The notes under the pieces: generated by a model
Database searches by the model: none
What the model saw: the letters and a program-made list of their open reading frames with translations, nothing else
Told to the model about the DNA's origin: nothing
Program-made: the position numbers and the translations under genes
Shown: positions 44,507-53,412 of the stretch, piece after piece
Layout of the letters: every line of letters begins with the position of its first letter
Numbering within the stretch: position 1 is the stretch's first letter
Assembly (NCBI GenBank): GCA_052034005.1
Contig: JBPOJB010000001.1
Coordinates: forward strand, 186,001 to 250,000
Direction of reading: 5' to 3'
Source of the DNA: JAAYDI01 sp052034005
Lineage (GTDB): Bacteria; Planctomycetota; Planctomycetia; Pirellulales; Pirellulaceae
DNA: 64,000 nt

Positions 44507-45549
44507 GGCGCCTCCTGCACGAGCGGGATCCAGTCGGGCTCTTTGTTGCACTTGCCGTCGGTCGTGATCATCACCCACCGGTTGGTGCCCTCCGCGTCGG
44601 CGACCCCGATATTCCAGCCTTGCGCCTTGGCCCCGACGACCTCGGGGATCGTGCCGAGGATTTCCCGGTCCGGACCGCGACTGAACGCGATGAACTTCCC
44701 GCACGGCGACCAGTCGGAATGGTAGATCTTCATCGGTTTCGCGCTGGAGGCCACAGCGCGCGCGTTGAGCACCTTCGGCGTATCGCCGGAGAAATCCAGA
44801 TCGCCGACGCAGAGCGTCCAGTCGCTGGCGCCCCAGGTAATCCGTTTGCCGTCCGGGCTGATGTCCGGCCGGCAGCCTGGGATCTTCAGATCGTACACCT
44901 GCAGGCCGTTGGCCTGGAATGCCACGATCGCGTGGCCGAACCCCATGCCCGCATGGATGGTCGCCACGCACCACTTGCCGTCGGGCGTCCAGCATGGGTT
45001 GTAGAGGTGCATGAGCTCTTTGTTCGGATGCTGCGTGTGCCGGCCGCCGGCCAGGTCGTAGAAGAAGACGCCTTGGGTGGCGTAATCGGTGAAGGTGAAT
45101 TGCTCGACTTCGCCTTTCAAATAGGAGAGGACGGAAGACCCTTCCTTCCAGCACGGCTGGCGCGCGTTGACCGCCACGCGTTGGCGGTCCGTTCCGTCCC
45201 GGTTCATCACGTACACGTTGCGAACCTTGCCGGCGCCCGTGCCTTCGTCGCACACGAACGCGATCTTCCGGCCGTCGGCGGAGACGTGCGGGTAGAGTTC
45301 ATGGGCAGCGGGAGTCCCGGTGAGATTGGTCATCTCGGACCCGTCGGCGCGCACGGTGAACAGCTCCCAGTTGTTGTCCTGCCAGGTCTCGTACACGATC
45401 CGGGTGGGGACTTGCTTCAGAGCATCCGCCAGGTCGTCCGCAGCCGCCGCGGCCGGGACGATCAGTCGGGTCAGCGCCGCGAAGGAGAGCAGCAGGCTGA
45501 TTCGGCAGTTGCCGATACGGCGCGTCGCAGAGCGTGACGGAAAAGCCAT
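44503..45549 (-). CDS. TolB-like beta-propeller secreted protein
   Basis: A 348-residue exported WD40-like (PD40) propeller. ATG 45549 has GGGAG at good spacing; the longer frame from 45687 runs into the pyruvate kinase gene. A signal segment (ISLLLSFAALTRLIVPAAAAA) precedes repeated blades: ELFTVRADGSEMTNLTGTP, PHVSADGRKIAFVCDEGTG, NPCWTPDGKWCVATIHAG, PDISPDGKRITWGASDW, SDWSPCGKFIAFSRGPDRE. The repeats are typical of TolB-type surface or periplasmic proteins that bind other proteins or glycans. It is the first gene of a tight four-gene operon with the SUMF1-like lipoprotein, MBOAT and SGNH genes and is coupled to the second by a 4-base overlap. Confidence 0.8.
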   Translation of the reverse strand: MAFPSRSATRRIGNCRISLLLSFAALTRLIVPAAAAADDLADALKQVPTRIVYETWQDNNWELFTVRADGSEMTNLTGTPAAHELYPHVSADGRKIAFVCDEGTGAGKVRNVYVMNRDGTDRQRVAVNARQPCWKEGSSVLSYLKGEVEQFTFTDYATQGVFFYDLAGGRHTQHPNKELMHLYNPCWTPDGKWCVATIHAGMGFGHAIVAFQANGLQVYDLKIPGCRPDISPDGKRITWGASDWTLCVGDLDFSGDTPKVLNARAVASSAKPMKIYHSDWSPCGKFIAFSRGPDREILGTIPEVVGAKAQGWNIGVADAEGTNRWVMITTDGKCNKEPDWIPLVQEAP

Positions 45550-45683
45550 GATTGGGGACTCCCTGGTGCGTCCTGATCGAAGCCGGTTGCTCGCCGGCCG
45601 CGTGAACCCACTCATTCTGGAACGGTGCCTGGCGACTGGCAAGTACCGCTGGCGCGCACCGGTCGGCGGCCCGGGCGAGCACC

Positions 45684-47114
45684 TCATGGCCCGTCGCCGA
45701 CGTTCATGAATTCGATCCGGTGGTTGGCATCCGGGTTGCGCGGCGAGGGGCCGGCCACCAGCATGGCGATCGCACCGGGCAGTTGCTGATCGCAGAGCCA
45801 GCGGCGCGCGAAACCGCGCCAGTCATCCGGATCGCCGGCGATCTGTTGCGCATGCACGCCGTAGGAGAAAGCCAGGCCCCGGCGCACAGCCGCATCGGAG
45901 GTCAAGGCGATGATCCACACCGCGGGATTGTAACGCGAGATCATGCGCGCGGTCGTGCCGGTCCGCGTGGGCACGAAGACGGCGGCACAAGGCACCGTTT
46001 CCAGCGCGTGTTCCACCACGAGCGCGATCCCTTCGGCCGCCGTGGTCGGCTGGAGCTCGTTGGCCATCACCCTCACGTCCTGGATCCGGGCCGGGGGCTG
46101 ATGGGTTTCGGTGTAGGCGGCGATCTTCGCCAGCATGGCCACGGACTCTTCGGGATACTTGCCCATCGCCGACTCGCCCGAAAGCATGATGCAGTCGGTG
46201 CCGTCCAGGATGGCGTTGGCCACATCCGTGGATTCGGCGCGTGTGGGCAGACGGCTGGACGTCATGGATTCGAGCATCTGGGTGGCCGTGATGACCGGCT
46301 TGCCCGCCAGGCTCGCCTTGGCGATGAGCTGCTTCTGCAGGATCGCCATCTCCTCGATCGGCACCTCGACCCCCAAGTCGCCGCGGGCGATCATGATGCC
46401 GTCCGTCACCCGCAAGATCTCGTCGAAATGCTCGAGTGCATCCGAGCGCTCGATCTTGGCGATGATGAAAGGCTGCCGACCCAGCGCCTTCGCCGCCGCC
46501 CGCACGGCCTCAACATCCGCCGCGGTCTCGACAAACGATTGGCTCACCGCGTCTACGCCGTGCTGGAGCGCGAACTCCAGGCATGCGCGGTCGTGATCGG
46601 TAAACGCGCTGATGCCAAGCTGGATACCGGGCAGGTTGAGACCCTTCCTGGAACGCAGCTCGCCGCCCACCACGACCCGGCAGTGGACATCCCGGCCCGA
46701 CACGCGCTCGACCGCCAGCGCCACCAGCCCGTCGTTCAAGAACAGCCGATCGCCCGGTTTCACGACCTGCGGCAGCTGCGGGAAGCTCATCGACACCCGC
46801 TGCGTGCCGCCGACTACGTCGTCGGTTGTCAACGTGAAAACGTCACCGGGACTCAGCTGGATCGGCTCCGGTTCGATCCGGCCCAGACGCATCTTGGGGC
46901 CCGGCAGGTCCGCCATGATGGTGACGGACCGGCCCGTGGCCTGTTCCGCGGCGCGGATCCGCGCGATGCACTCCGCATGGCCGGGCAGGTCGCCGTGCGA
47001 GAAGTTGAGCCGCGCGACATTCATCCCGGCGCGGATGAGCCGTTCCAGCATCTCGGGCGATTCCGAAGCGGGACCGATCGTCGCGACGATCTTCGTCTTA
47101 TGGTTGGGCAGCAT
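45684..47114 (-). CDS. pyk: Pyruvate kinase
   Basis: A 476-residue glycolytic enzyme that converts phosphoenolpyruvate and ADP to pyruvate and ATP. KTKIVATIGPASESPEMLE and GMNVARLNFSHG form the N-terminal barrel with the Arg and Asn active-site residues. DLPGPKMRLG leads to the B domain (residues about 72-165). IIAKIERSDALEHFDEIL supplies the catalytic Lys and the Glu of the metal site, and GIMIARGDLGVEV follows. TATQMLESMTSSRLPTRAES is the family signature region. The C-terminal allosteric domain is present (VFVPTRTGTTARMISRYNP) and complete. ATG 47114 is chosen because homology starts there; it has only a weak Shine-Dalgarno sequence. It is divergent from the second HzsA-related gene and 134 bases before the TolB-like operon. 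Confidence 0.95.
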   Translation of the reverse strand: MLPNHKTKIVATIGPASESPEMLERLIRAGMNVARLNFSHGDLPGHAECIARIRAAEQATGRSVTIMADLPGPKMRLGRIEPEPIQLSPGDVFTLTTDDVVGGTQRVSMSFPQLPQVVKPGDRLFLNDGLVALAVERVSGRDVHCRVVVGGELRSRKGLNLPGIQLGISAFTDHDRACLEFALQHGVDAVSQSFVETAADVEAVRAAAKALGRQPFIIAKIERSDALEHFDEILRVTDGIMIARGDLGVEVPIEEMAILQKQLIAKASLAGKPVITATQMLESMTSSRLPTRAESTDVANAILDGTDCIMLSGESAMGKYPEESVAMLAKIAAYTETHQPPARIQDVRVMANELQPTTAAEGIALVVEHALETVPCAAVFVPTRTGTTARMISRYNPAVWIIALTSDAAVRRGLAFSYGVHAQQIAGDPDDWRGFARRWLCDQQLPGAIAMLVAGPSPRNPDANHRIEFMNVGDGP

Positions 47115-47212
47115 GGCAGTGTCCGTGGGTCGGGCGTGAAGGTGCCTGTCCATTGCGTGGAACGCCGATCACGCTGAGCGGCGCGCGCGCGGGCCGGGGC
47201 GACTACGCACAC

Positions 47213-47248
47213 TTGACGCGGCCGGTGCGGGCGGGCTTCAATAGTATA
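47213..47248. promoter_or_regulatory. Divergent promoter region between pyk and the second HzsA-related gene
   Basis: On the plus strand TTGACG (47213-47218) and TTCAAT (47237-47242) are 18 bases apart, about 65 bases before the HzsA-related ATG. On the minus strand TATACT (47248-47243) is a good -10 box for pyk, about 130 bases from its ATG, without a clear -35. The two candidate -10 boxes abut, so the promoters may compete. Confidence 0.38.
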
Positions 47249-47301
47249 AGCTGTCGTCCAGGAAGACAGCGATACCAAACCCGCTCCAGACCGGTGATAA
47301 C

Positions 47302-50300
47302 ATGGAAACAAACCCGCGACAGATCTGGTTCTTGTCCGCTGCATGCCTGTTGGGACTCTGCTGGCGTGCGTTCGATGTGGCAGTGAGTGACGCGGCGCCG
47401 CCCGTGACCGGGGTGCCGGCCGTCGCGCGGCCGCGCGCTGAGCCGGTGTCCGAGCGCCCACTGCGCGAACTGATCGAGGAGGATTGGCTCCAGGCGCTGG
47501 TTCAGCCGCTGACCACGGCCGGCGATGCGGCCGGCGCGGTCGACGGCGTCAAGGACGGCAAGTATGCCTTCCACACCGGCGGAGATGCGAATCCATGGTG
47601 GCAGGTGGACCTGGGCAGCGTCCAGCCGATCGCGCGGATTGTCGTGTATAACCGGCTTGACTACGCGCCCGGCTTGCACAACGCCGATACGCTGATCATC
47701 CTCACGTCGGACGACGGCCGGCAATGGACGCAGCGGTACGACAACCAGGGCCGCCATTTCGGCGGCATCTCCGGCGCGCCGCCCCTGGAGGTCGCCTTTC
47801 CCGACGGTCAGCTCCAGGCGCGCTTCGTACGCCTGCAGATCCCCAGCGCGCAGCCGATCTTCCTCCACCTCGACGAAGTGGAAATCTACGGCCCGGCGGA
47901 TCCGACGAAGAACATCGCGCTGCACCGGCCGGCAGACCAGTCGACGCTCAGCCCGTGGTCGACGGTGAAGGTCCATACGCCGGCCGAATTCCCGACCGCC
48001 GCCTGCCTGGCAAACGGCCGGAAACTGGCCGCGCATCTGCAGGCGCGCGGCGTGGACGTGGCCCCGTACATCCAAGCAATCGATCAAGCCGCGGCGCAAC
48101 TGCGCGCATTGCCCGGCGATGCGCCTGAAGCGGAGCGGCGACGCGTGTACTTCGCCGCGCGCTGGGCCGTGCGCCAGCTGGTCTTCGCCAACCCGCTGCT
48201 GGACTTCGACCGGTTGCTCTTCGTCAAGCGATTCACGCAGGAGTCGTACCCGGACGTCTGCTTGAACCACATGCCGTGGGTCTCCCGGCCCGGCGGCGAC
48301 CTGTGCATCCTGCAAGGGACGGGCGAGGGCGGCCTGTTCCGCGCCCTCGCGGACCCGTCGGCGGACGCCGACGCGCCCGCACGGCTCGGCTTGACTTCCA
48401 TCCTCAACGGCGCGCTCGGGCCGGGTCACGTGCATGGCATGGATCTGTTCTGGGACGGCTCGCGCATCGTGTTTGGTTACGCGATGGCGCGGAGCGACCA
48501 GCCGCCCGACGGCTGGCTCGATCGCACACAGAGTTACCGGCTGCGGCGCACGGAGGAGCCCACGCACATTTTCGAGGTCGGTGTCGACGGCGACGCGCTG
48601 CGGCAGTTGACGTCCGGCGAATGGAGCGACCTGGACCCGACCTACGCCCCGAACGGCGATATTGTGTTCGTATCGGAACGGTGCGGCACGTCGCTCCAGT
48701 GCAACGAATACGACAAGGATGAAACGAGCTGCAACCTGTACGTGATGCGGCCGGACGGGAGCGGCATCCGCCGCCTGAGCGTGAGCAAGGATGGCGACTA
48801 CTTGCCGCACACGCTCGACAACGGGTTGATCGCCTATACACGCTGGGAATACCACGAGCGCAGTTGGGCCTACATCCAGTCGATCTGGACGGTACGGCCT
48901 GACGGTACGGGTGCCGATGCGATCTTCAAACAGCATTTCGTCAACCCGTGGGCGCTGGAAGATGCCCGCTCGATTCCCAACAGCGCGAAGCTGGTCGCCA
49001 TCGCGACCGGCCACCACACGCTGGCGGTCGGGCCGCTGGTGATCGTCGATACCGCCGCGGGGATCAATGTGCCCGAGGGTATCGGGATCGTCACGCTGGG
49101 AGTCCATCCGCCCGAGGGCGGGATGGACGGCGTGCCCGTGCCGGAAGGCGGCGTGCAGAACAATGGCGGGTTCTATTCCACACCCTGGGCGCTGTCCGAG
49201 CAGTTCTTCCTCGTCTCGTACACCTACGGGGACCAGAGCACCAATCCGGTGGGCTACGGGCTCTACCTGGTCGACGTGTTCGGAAACAAGGAACTGATCT
49301 ACCGCGACCCGGCGATTTCCTGCTTCGTTCCCATCCCGCTTCGCCCGCGGCGGACTCCGCCGATCCTGCCCGAGGCGGTTGATCTGACGGCCGGCTATGC
49401 GACCTGCGTGGTGAGCGACGTGGGTTTCGGCAGCGAGGAGCTGGCGCCGCGACAGATCCGCTATGTGCGAGTGGCCGAACCGATCGGCTGGCCTTATGAC
49501 AATGAGCTGGGCGGGCAGCGCTATGGGGAGAAAGGCCCCACGCTGATCAACTGGACGCCGATTCGCATCCTGGGCGATGTGCCGGTGGAACCGGACGGGA
49601 GCGCCCATTTCCGGGTGCCGCCGGACACGGCCGTGTACTTCCAGCTGCTGGACGAGAACCGGATGGAGCTGCGGCGCATGCGGAGCTTCATCAGTTTCCA
49701 GCCTGGGGAGCAACGGGCCTGCGCGGGCTGCCACGAATCACGTGGCGTCGCGCCGCGCTGGAGCCCGGAGCCGATGGCGGCGGCGCACCAGCCGGCCGCG
49801 CCGCTCATGGCGCCGTGGGGCGATGTTCCGGTCAGCTTTCTGCGCGACATCCAACCGATTCTCGACCGCCACTGCGTGGAGTGTCACAGCGGTCTCAAGC
49901 CGGCCGGCGACCTCGATTTCTTCGGCGGACTGACCGAGTGGTCCAGCCAGTACGAGCAGATCTGGGGTGCGGTGCCCGGCTACGGCTTCAATCGCGCATT
50001 CGAGACGATCAACCGCGCTCAACTCGTAGCCATCGCCGAACCGAACCTGCAGGATGCGAGCATCACGCCGGTGCTCGCGTACGGCGCGCACCGGAGCAAG
50101 TTGTATGCAACGCTGTCCCAGGCTCCGCACACCGAGCGCGTGACGCTCAACGACGACGAGCGCTTGCGTTTGACGATGTGGATGGACGCGAACGCGCCGT
50201 ACCACGACGCGTTTGTGAACAAGCGTTCGGAGAGTCCGGCGTATGACCTAGCCCAGGACAAGGAGCTGCGCGAGAAGCTGCGCGGCGTCCATCAGCGGCG

Positions 50301-50571
50301 TTGTGCGAGCTGCCATGAGGCGGACGACGTCACACGCCTGGACTGGATCGACATCCACCGGGCGGACCGCAGCCTGTTCCTCAGCGCGCCGCTGGCCAGG
50401 TCCGCGGGCGGGACCCAGAAGTGCGGTGAAGCCGTGTATGCCGGCGACACCGACCCGGACTACCAGGCCGTGCGCGCACTGGTCTCCGACGCGCTCGTAC
50501 GCGCCTGGGCCAACCCTCGACGCGACCTGCAAGCCTTGATCCGGGCTCCGCAGACGGCCCGCGCGAGATAG
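47302..50571 (+). CDS. HzsA-related secreted protein with discoidin-like domain and three CXXCH motifs
   Basis: A 1089-residue paralogue of the protein at 16363-19242 with the same domain order. A signal segment (IWFLSAACLLGLCWRAFDVA) precedes a discoidin-like domain (NPWWQVDLGSVQPIARIVVY ... IFLHLDEVEIYGPAD), a TolB-like propeller (DLFWDGSRIVFGYAM, TYAPNGDIVFVSERCGTSL) and an HZS-alpha-like beta domain (PVEPDGSAHFRVPPDTAVYF). Heme-type motifs are CAGCH at about 807, CVECH at about 858 and, unlike the paralogue, CASCH at about 1001 in an extra C-terminal part. It could carry two or three c-type hemes outside the cytoplasm. The reaction is unknown and anammox is not implied. OvoA follows 98 bases downstream on the same strand. 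Confidence 0.82.
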   Translation: METNPRQIWFLSAACLLGLCWRAFDVAVSDAAPPVTGVPAVARPRAEPVSERPLRELIEEDWLQALVQPLTTAGDAAGAVDGVKDGKYAFHTGGDANPWWQVDLGSVQPIARIVVYNRLDYAPGLHNADTLIILTSDDGRQWTQRYDNQGRHFGGISGAPPLEVAFPDGQLQARFVRLQIPSAQPIFLHLDEVEIYGPADPTKNIALHRPADQSTLSPWSTVKVHTPAEFPTAACLANGRKLAAHLQARGVDVAPYIQAIDQAAAQLRALPGDAPEAERRRVYFAARWAVRQLVFANPLLDFDRLLFVKRFTQESYPDVCLNHMPWVSRPGGDLCILQGTGEGGLFRALADPSADADAPARLGLTSILNGALGPGHVHGMDLFWDGSRIVFGYAMARSDQPPDGWLDRTQSYRLRRTEEPTHIFEVGVDGDALRQLTSGEWSDLDPTYAPNGDIVFVSERCGTSLQCNEYDKDETSCNLYVMRPDGSGIRRLSVSKDGDYLPHTLDNGLIAYTRWEYHERSWAYIQSIWTVRPDGTGADAIFKQHFVNPWALEDARSIPNSAKLVAIATGHHTLAVGPLVIVDTAAGINVPEGIGIVTLGVHPPEGGMDGVPVPEGGVQNNGGFYSTPWALSEQFFLVSYTYGDQSTNPVGYGLYLVDVFGNKELIYRDPAISCFVPIPLRPRRTPPILPEAVDLTAGYATCVVSDVGFGSEELAPRQIRYVRVAEPIGWPYDNELGGQRYGEKGPTLINWTPIRILGDVPVEPDGSAHFRVPPDTAVYFQLLDENRMELRRMRSFISFQPGEQRACAGCHESRGVAPRWSPEPMAAAHQPAAPLMAPWGDVPVSFLRDIQPILDRHCVECHSGLKPAGDLDFFGGLTEWSSQYEQIWGAVPGYGFNRAFETINRAQLVAIAEPNLQDASITPVLAYGAHRSKLYATLSQAPHTERVTLNDDERLRLTMWMDANAPYHDAFVNKRSESPAYDLAQDKELREKLRGVHQRRCASCHEADDVTRLDWIDIHRADRSLFLSAPLARSAGGTQKCGEAVYAGDTDPDYQAVRALVSDALVRAWANPRRDLQALIRAPQTARAR

Positions 50572-50669
50572 AGTGTATCATGTCCCCCGTTCTCAACGAC
50601 CAGGCTGAGATTTGTCAGATCAAGCAGTAGCACGACCCGGCGACTGTACGGGATCGGAAGGAGTGTCCC

Positions 50670-52778
50670 ATGGACCTGCGCAATACGCGGACCACGATTC
50701 TGAATCGAGGCGACGCCGAGGAGAAGCGCGCGGAGATCAGGCAGTATTTCCACGCCACCTACACGCTGGACGAGCAGCTTTATGAGACGCTCGCCGCGGA
50801 AGAGGCTTTCTACATGCGGCCGGAGCCGTTGCGGCATCCGCTGATCTTCTATCTCGGTCATACCGCCGCGTTCTACATCAACAAGCTCATCGTGGCCGGG
50901 ATCACGCACCAGCGCGTGAATCCCCGATTCGAGTCGATGTTCGCGGTCGGCGTCGATGAGATGTCCTGGGACGATCTGAACGACGCGCATTACGATTGGC
51001 CGACGCTGGCAGAGGTCAAGGCCTACCGCGCGGAGGTGCGCGCGGTCGTAGATGAAGCCATCACCCGCACGCCGCTGGCCATGCCCATCCACTGGGACCA
51101 TCCGTTCTGGGCCTTCCTCATGGGCATTGAACATCAGCGCATCCATCTGGAAACCTCCTCGGTCATCATCCGGCGGCTGCCGATCGAGATGGTCCGGCAG
51201 TTGCCGTTGTGGGAGATCTGCCCGCTGTCGGGCGAGGCGCCGGCGAACGAACTGCTCCCGGTCCCGGGCGGCCAGGTCGTGCTGGGCAAGTCCAAGGACC
51301 ATCCGCTCTACGGCTGGGACAACGAGTTCGGGCGGCAGAAGTCGGAGGTCTGGGACTTCCTGGCCAGCCGGTACCTGGTGTCCAACCAGGAGTACCTGGC
51401 GTTCGTCGAGGACCAAGGTTATCAGCAGGAGAAGTACTGGACCACGGAGGGCTGGAAATGGGTGGAATACTCGCAGGCCCGGCATCCGCTGTTCTGGGTC
51501 GATACGCCAGGCGGCTATCGGTTCCGGACGATGGCGCAAGTGATCGACATGCCGGCGGACTGGCCCGTGGAAGTGAACTACCTCGAGGCCAAGGCGTTCT
51601 GCAACTGGCTGGCACACCGGACCGGCCAGCCGATCCGGTTGCCGACGGAGCCGGAATGGTATCGGCTGCGCGACCTGCATCACATCCCGGACCAGCCCGA
51701 GTGGGAGCGCGCGCCCGGCAACATCAACCTGGAGCATTGGGCGTCGTCCTGCCCGGTGAATCAGTTCCGGTTCGGCGAGTTCTACGACATCATCGGCAAC
51801 GTCTGGCAGTGGACGGAGACGCCGATCACGGGCTTCGACGGCTTCCAGATCCATCCGTATTACGACGACTTCTCCACACCCACGTTCGACACGCAACACA
51901 ACCTGATCAAGGGCGGGTCCTGGATCTCGACCGGCAACGAGGCGACGCGCGATTCACGCTACGCGTTCCGGCGGCATTTCTTCCAGCACGCGGGGCTGCG
52001 CTATGTGCAATCGGCTCAGCCGTTGGCGGTCGTGGAAGCGATGTACGAAACAGACGCGATCGTGTCGCAGTACTGCGAGTTCCATTATGGTCCGTCCTAT
52101 TTCGGCGTCCCGAACTTTCCTGCCCGCTGTGCCGAACTCTGCCTCCATTACACGCAGGGCTGTGCGCGGCGCCGAGCGCTGGACCTCGGCTGCGCCGTCG
52201 GACGTGCCACCTTCGAGCTGGCCAAGGAGTTCGAACTGGTGACCGGCATCGACTTCTCGGCGCGATTCATCCGCATCGGGCTCCAGCTCAAGGAACAAGG
52301 TGTCACGCGCTATGAGCTGGTGGAGGAAGGCGAAGTGGTCTCGTATCATGAGGCGCGTCTGGCGGACCTCGGCCTGGACTCGACGACCGATCGCGTGGAG
52401 TTCTTCCAGGGCGACGCGACCAACCTCAAGCCGCAGTTTGCCGACTACGACCTGATCCTGGCCGCGAACCTGATCGATCGCACCTACGATCCCCGGAAGC
52501 TGCTCGAGACGACGCGCGAACGCTTGAACATCGGCGGGGTGCTGGTCATCGTCTCGCCCTACACCTGGCTCGAACAGTTCACCAAGAAAAACCTCTGGCT
52601 GGGCGGCATCCGCCGGGCCGGTGAGCCCTACCTGACGCTCGAAGCCCTGCGCGATCTGCTCAGCCCGCACTTCACCATGCTCGATCCGCCGCAGGATGTC
52701 GAATTCGTCATCCGCGAGACGCGGCGGAAGTTCCAGCATACGATCGCGGAACTGACCGCCTGGCAGCGCGTGCGCTGA
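50670..52778 (+). CDS. ovoA: OvoA: 5-histidylcysteine sulfoxide synthase / mercaptohistidine N-methyltransferase
   Basis: A 702-residue three-domain enzyme of ovothiol synthesis. The N-terminal DinB-like domain gives the iron ligands: His64 (YLGHTAAFY) and the HxxxHxE motif His155/His159 (EHQRIHLE). The central FGE/SUMF1-type domain (about 195-465) has LLPVPGGQVVLGKSKDH, RLPTEPEWYRLRDLHHI, IIGNVWQWTETPI and LIKGGSWISTGNEATRDS. The C-terminal methyltransferase (about 490-702) has ALDLGCAVGRATFELAKEF and LILAANLIDRTYDPRKLLE. The first two join cysteine and histidine through an oxidative C-S bond; the last would methylate the imidazole. A separate PLP-dependent lyase (OvoB) is normally needed and is not in this window. 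GGAAGGAG precedes ATG 50670. Length fits full OvoA. Confidence 0.9.
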   Translation: MDLRNTRTTILNRGDAEEKRAEIRQYFHATYTLDEQLYETLAAEEAFYMRPEPLRHPLIFYLGHTAAFYINKLIVAGITHQRVNPRFESMFAVGVDEMSWDDLNDAHYDWPTLAEVKAYRAEVRAVVDEAITRTPLAMPIHWDHPFWAFLMGIEHQRIHLETSSVIIRRLPIEMVRQLPLWEICPLSGEAPANELLPVPGGQVVLGKSKDHPLYGWDNEFGRQKSEVWDFLASRYLVSNQEYLAFVEDQGYQQEKYWTTEGWKWVEYSQARHPLFWVDTPGGYRFRTMAQVIDMPADWPVEVNYLEAKAFCNWLAHRTGQPIRLPTEPEWYRLRDLHHIPDQPEWERAPGNINLEHWASSCPVNQFRFGEFYDIIGNVWQWTETPITGFDGFQIHPYYDDFSTPTFDTQHNLIKGGSWISTGNEATRDSRYAFRRHFFQHAGLRYVQSAQPLAVVEAMYETDAIVSQYCEFHYGPSYFGVPNFPARCAELCLHYTQGCARRRALDLGCAVGRATFELAKEFELVTGIDFSARFIRIGLQLKEQGVTRYELVEEGEVVSYHEARLADLGLDSTTDRVEFFQGDATNLKPQFADYDLILAANLIDRTYDPRKLLETTRERLNIGGVLVIVSPYTWLEQFTKKNLWLGGIRRAGEPYLTLEALRDLLSPHFTMLDPPQDVEFVIRETRRKFQHTIAELTAWQRVR

Positions 52779-52789
52779 CCAGGCCGCGC

Positions 52790-53164
52790 TCACTGCCCGA
52801 ACAGTAAGCCAGTCACGAGGGCGACGATCAGCAGGGTCCACAGCAGCGAGAACAGGCACCCGCAGCCGATCCCGATCCCCGCATGCACGCTACCCTTGAT
52901 CGCTGGGTCGCGTTTGCGGGCCTGTAGACCCTGGTAGCCCAACACGAACGCGGTGATGCCCAGCGGCAGGCCGATGAACGGTAACCCGCTCAAAATTCCC
53001 AGGTAGTACGCGATCAGCGCCTTGGGATTCTTGTATGGGATGACGCCGCCCGTCACGTCGCCTTCCGTCACGACCTGGACGGGAGCCACACTCAAGTCGG
53101 CCCCGCACTGATTACAGGACTGGAGCTCGTCCGGCACTTCCACACCACACTGCCAACACTTCAT
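52790..53164 (-). CDS. Zinc-ribbon plus DUF4190-like small membrane protein
   Basis: A 124-residue protein. The N-terminus is a zinc ribbon with Cys3, Cys6, Cys17 and Cys20 (KCWQCG ... SCNQCG). Residues about 45-124 have two hydrophobic helices of DUF4190 style (AYYLGILSGLPFIGLPLGIT and LLWTLLIVALVTGLLFG) linked by GYQGLQARKRDPAIKG. It is probably in the inner membrane, with no known function. Its gene converges on ovoA with 11 bases between stops. A 39-base piece of this gene is also found at 60359-60397. Confidence 0.8.
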   Translation of the reverse strand: MKCWQCGVEVPDELQSCNQCGADLSVAPVQVVTEGDVTGGVIPYKNPKALIAYYLGILSGLPFIGLPLGITAFVLGYQGLQARKRDPAIKGSVHAGIGIGCGCLFSLLWTLLIVALVTGLLFGQ

Positions 53165-53217
53165 ATCCGGGCCCTCTCATTGCAGATTCCTTTGGTCGGT
53201 CGAAGTGGCGTCCATCT

Positions 53218-53281
53218 TAGCAAGCACCTCGCGAGGAGGGGGAGGTCGCGGGCGGATAATCGGCTGAGCCAGTCTACCAGG
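53218..53281. repeat. Dispersed repeat, copy 1
   Basis: A 64-base segment (starting TAGCAAGCACCTCGCGAGG) matches 60399-60462 at 55 of 64 positions, without gaps. It lies upstream of the zinc-ribbon gene. Apart from this, the 248-base gap 53165-53412 holds nothing I can identify. Confidence 0.7.
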
Positions 53282-53412
53282 CCTCGGTGCTGCATCGGCC
53301 CGCCCGGCGCGCCAGGCCGTACGCGGCCGGCGCGCTCGGGTCGTTGGCTCTGTGGCTCTCCGTGTGCGTGAGCTTGTTGTTGAGGGTGAACGGCGATCCT
53401 GCGCCCGGTTTA

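Noticed and set aside
43655..45253. A single 532-residue SUMF1 protein starting at 45253
   Set aside because: The N-terminal 249 residues of that frame are antisense-like noise over the TolB-like gene; a Shine-Dalgarno sequence, lipoprotein signal and ATGA overlap support ATG 44506.
47203..49734. 843-codon open frame on the minus strand
   Set aside because: It is antisense to the HzsA-related gene, whose CXXCH and discoidin-like motifs show which strand is coding.
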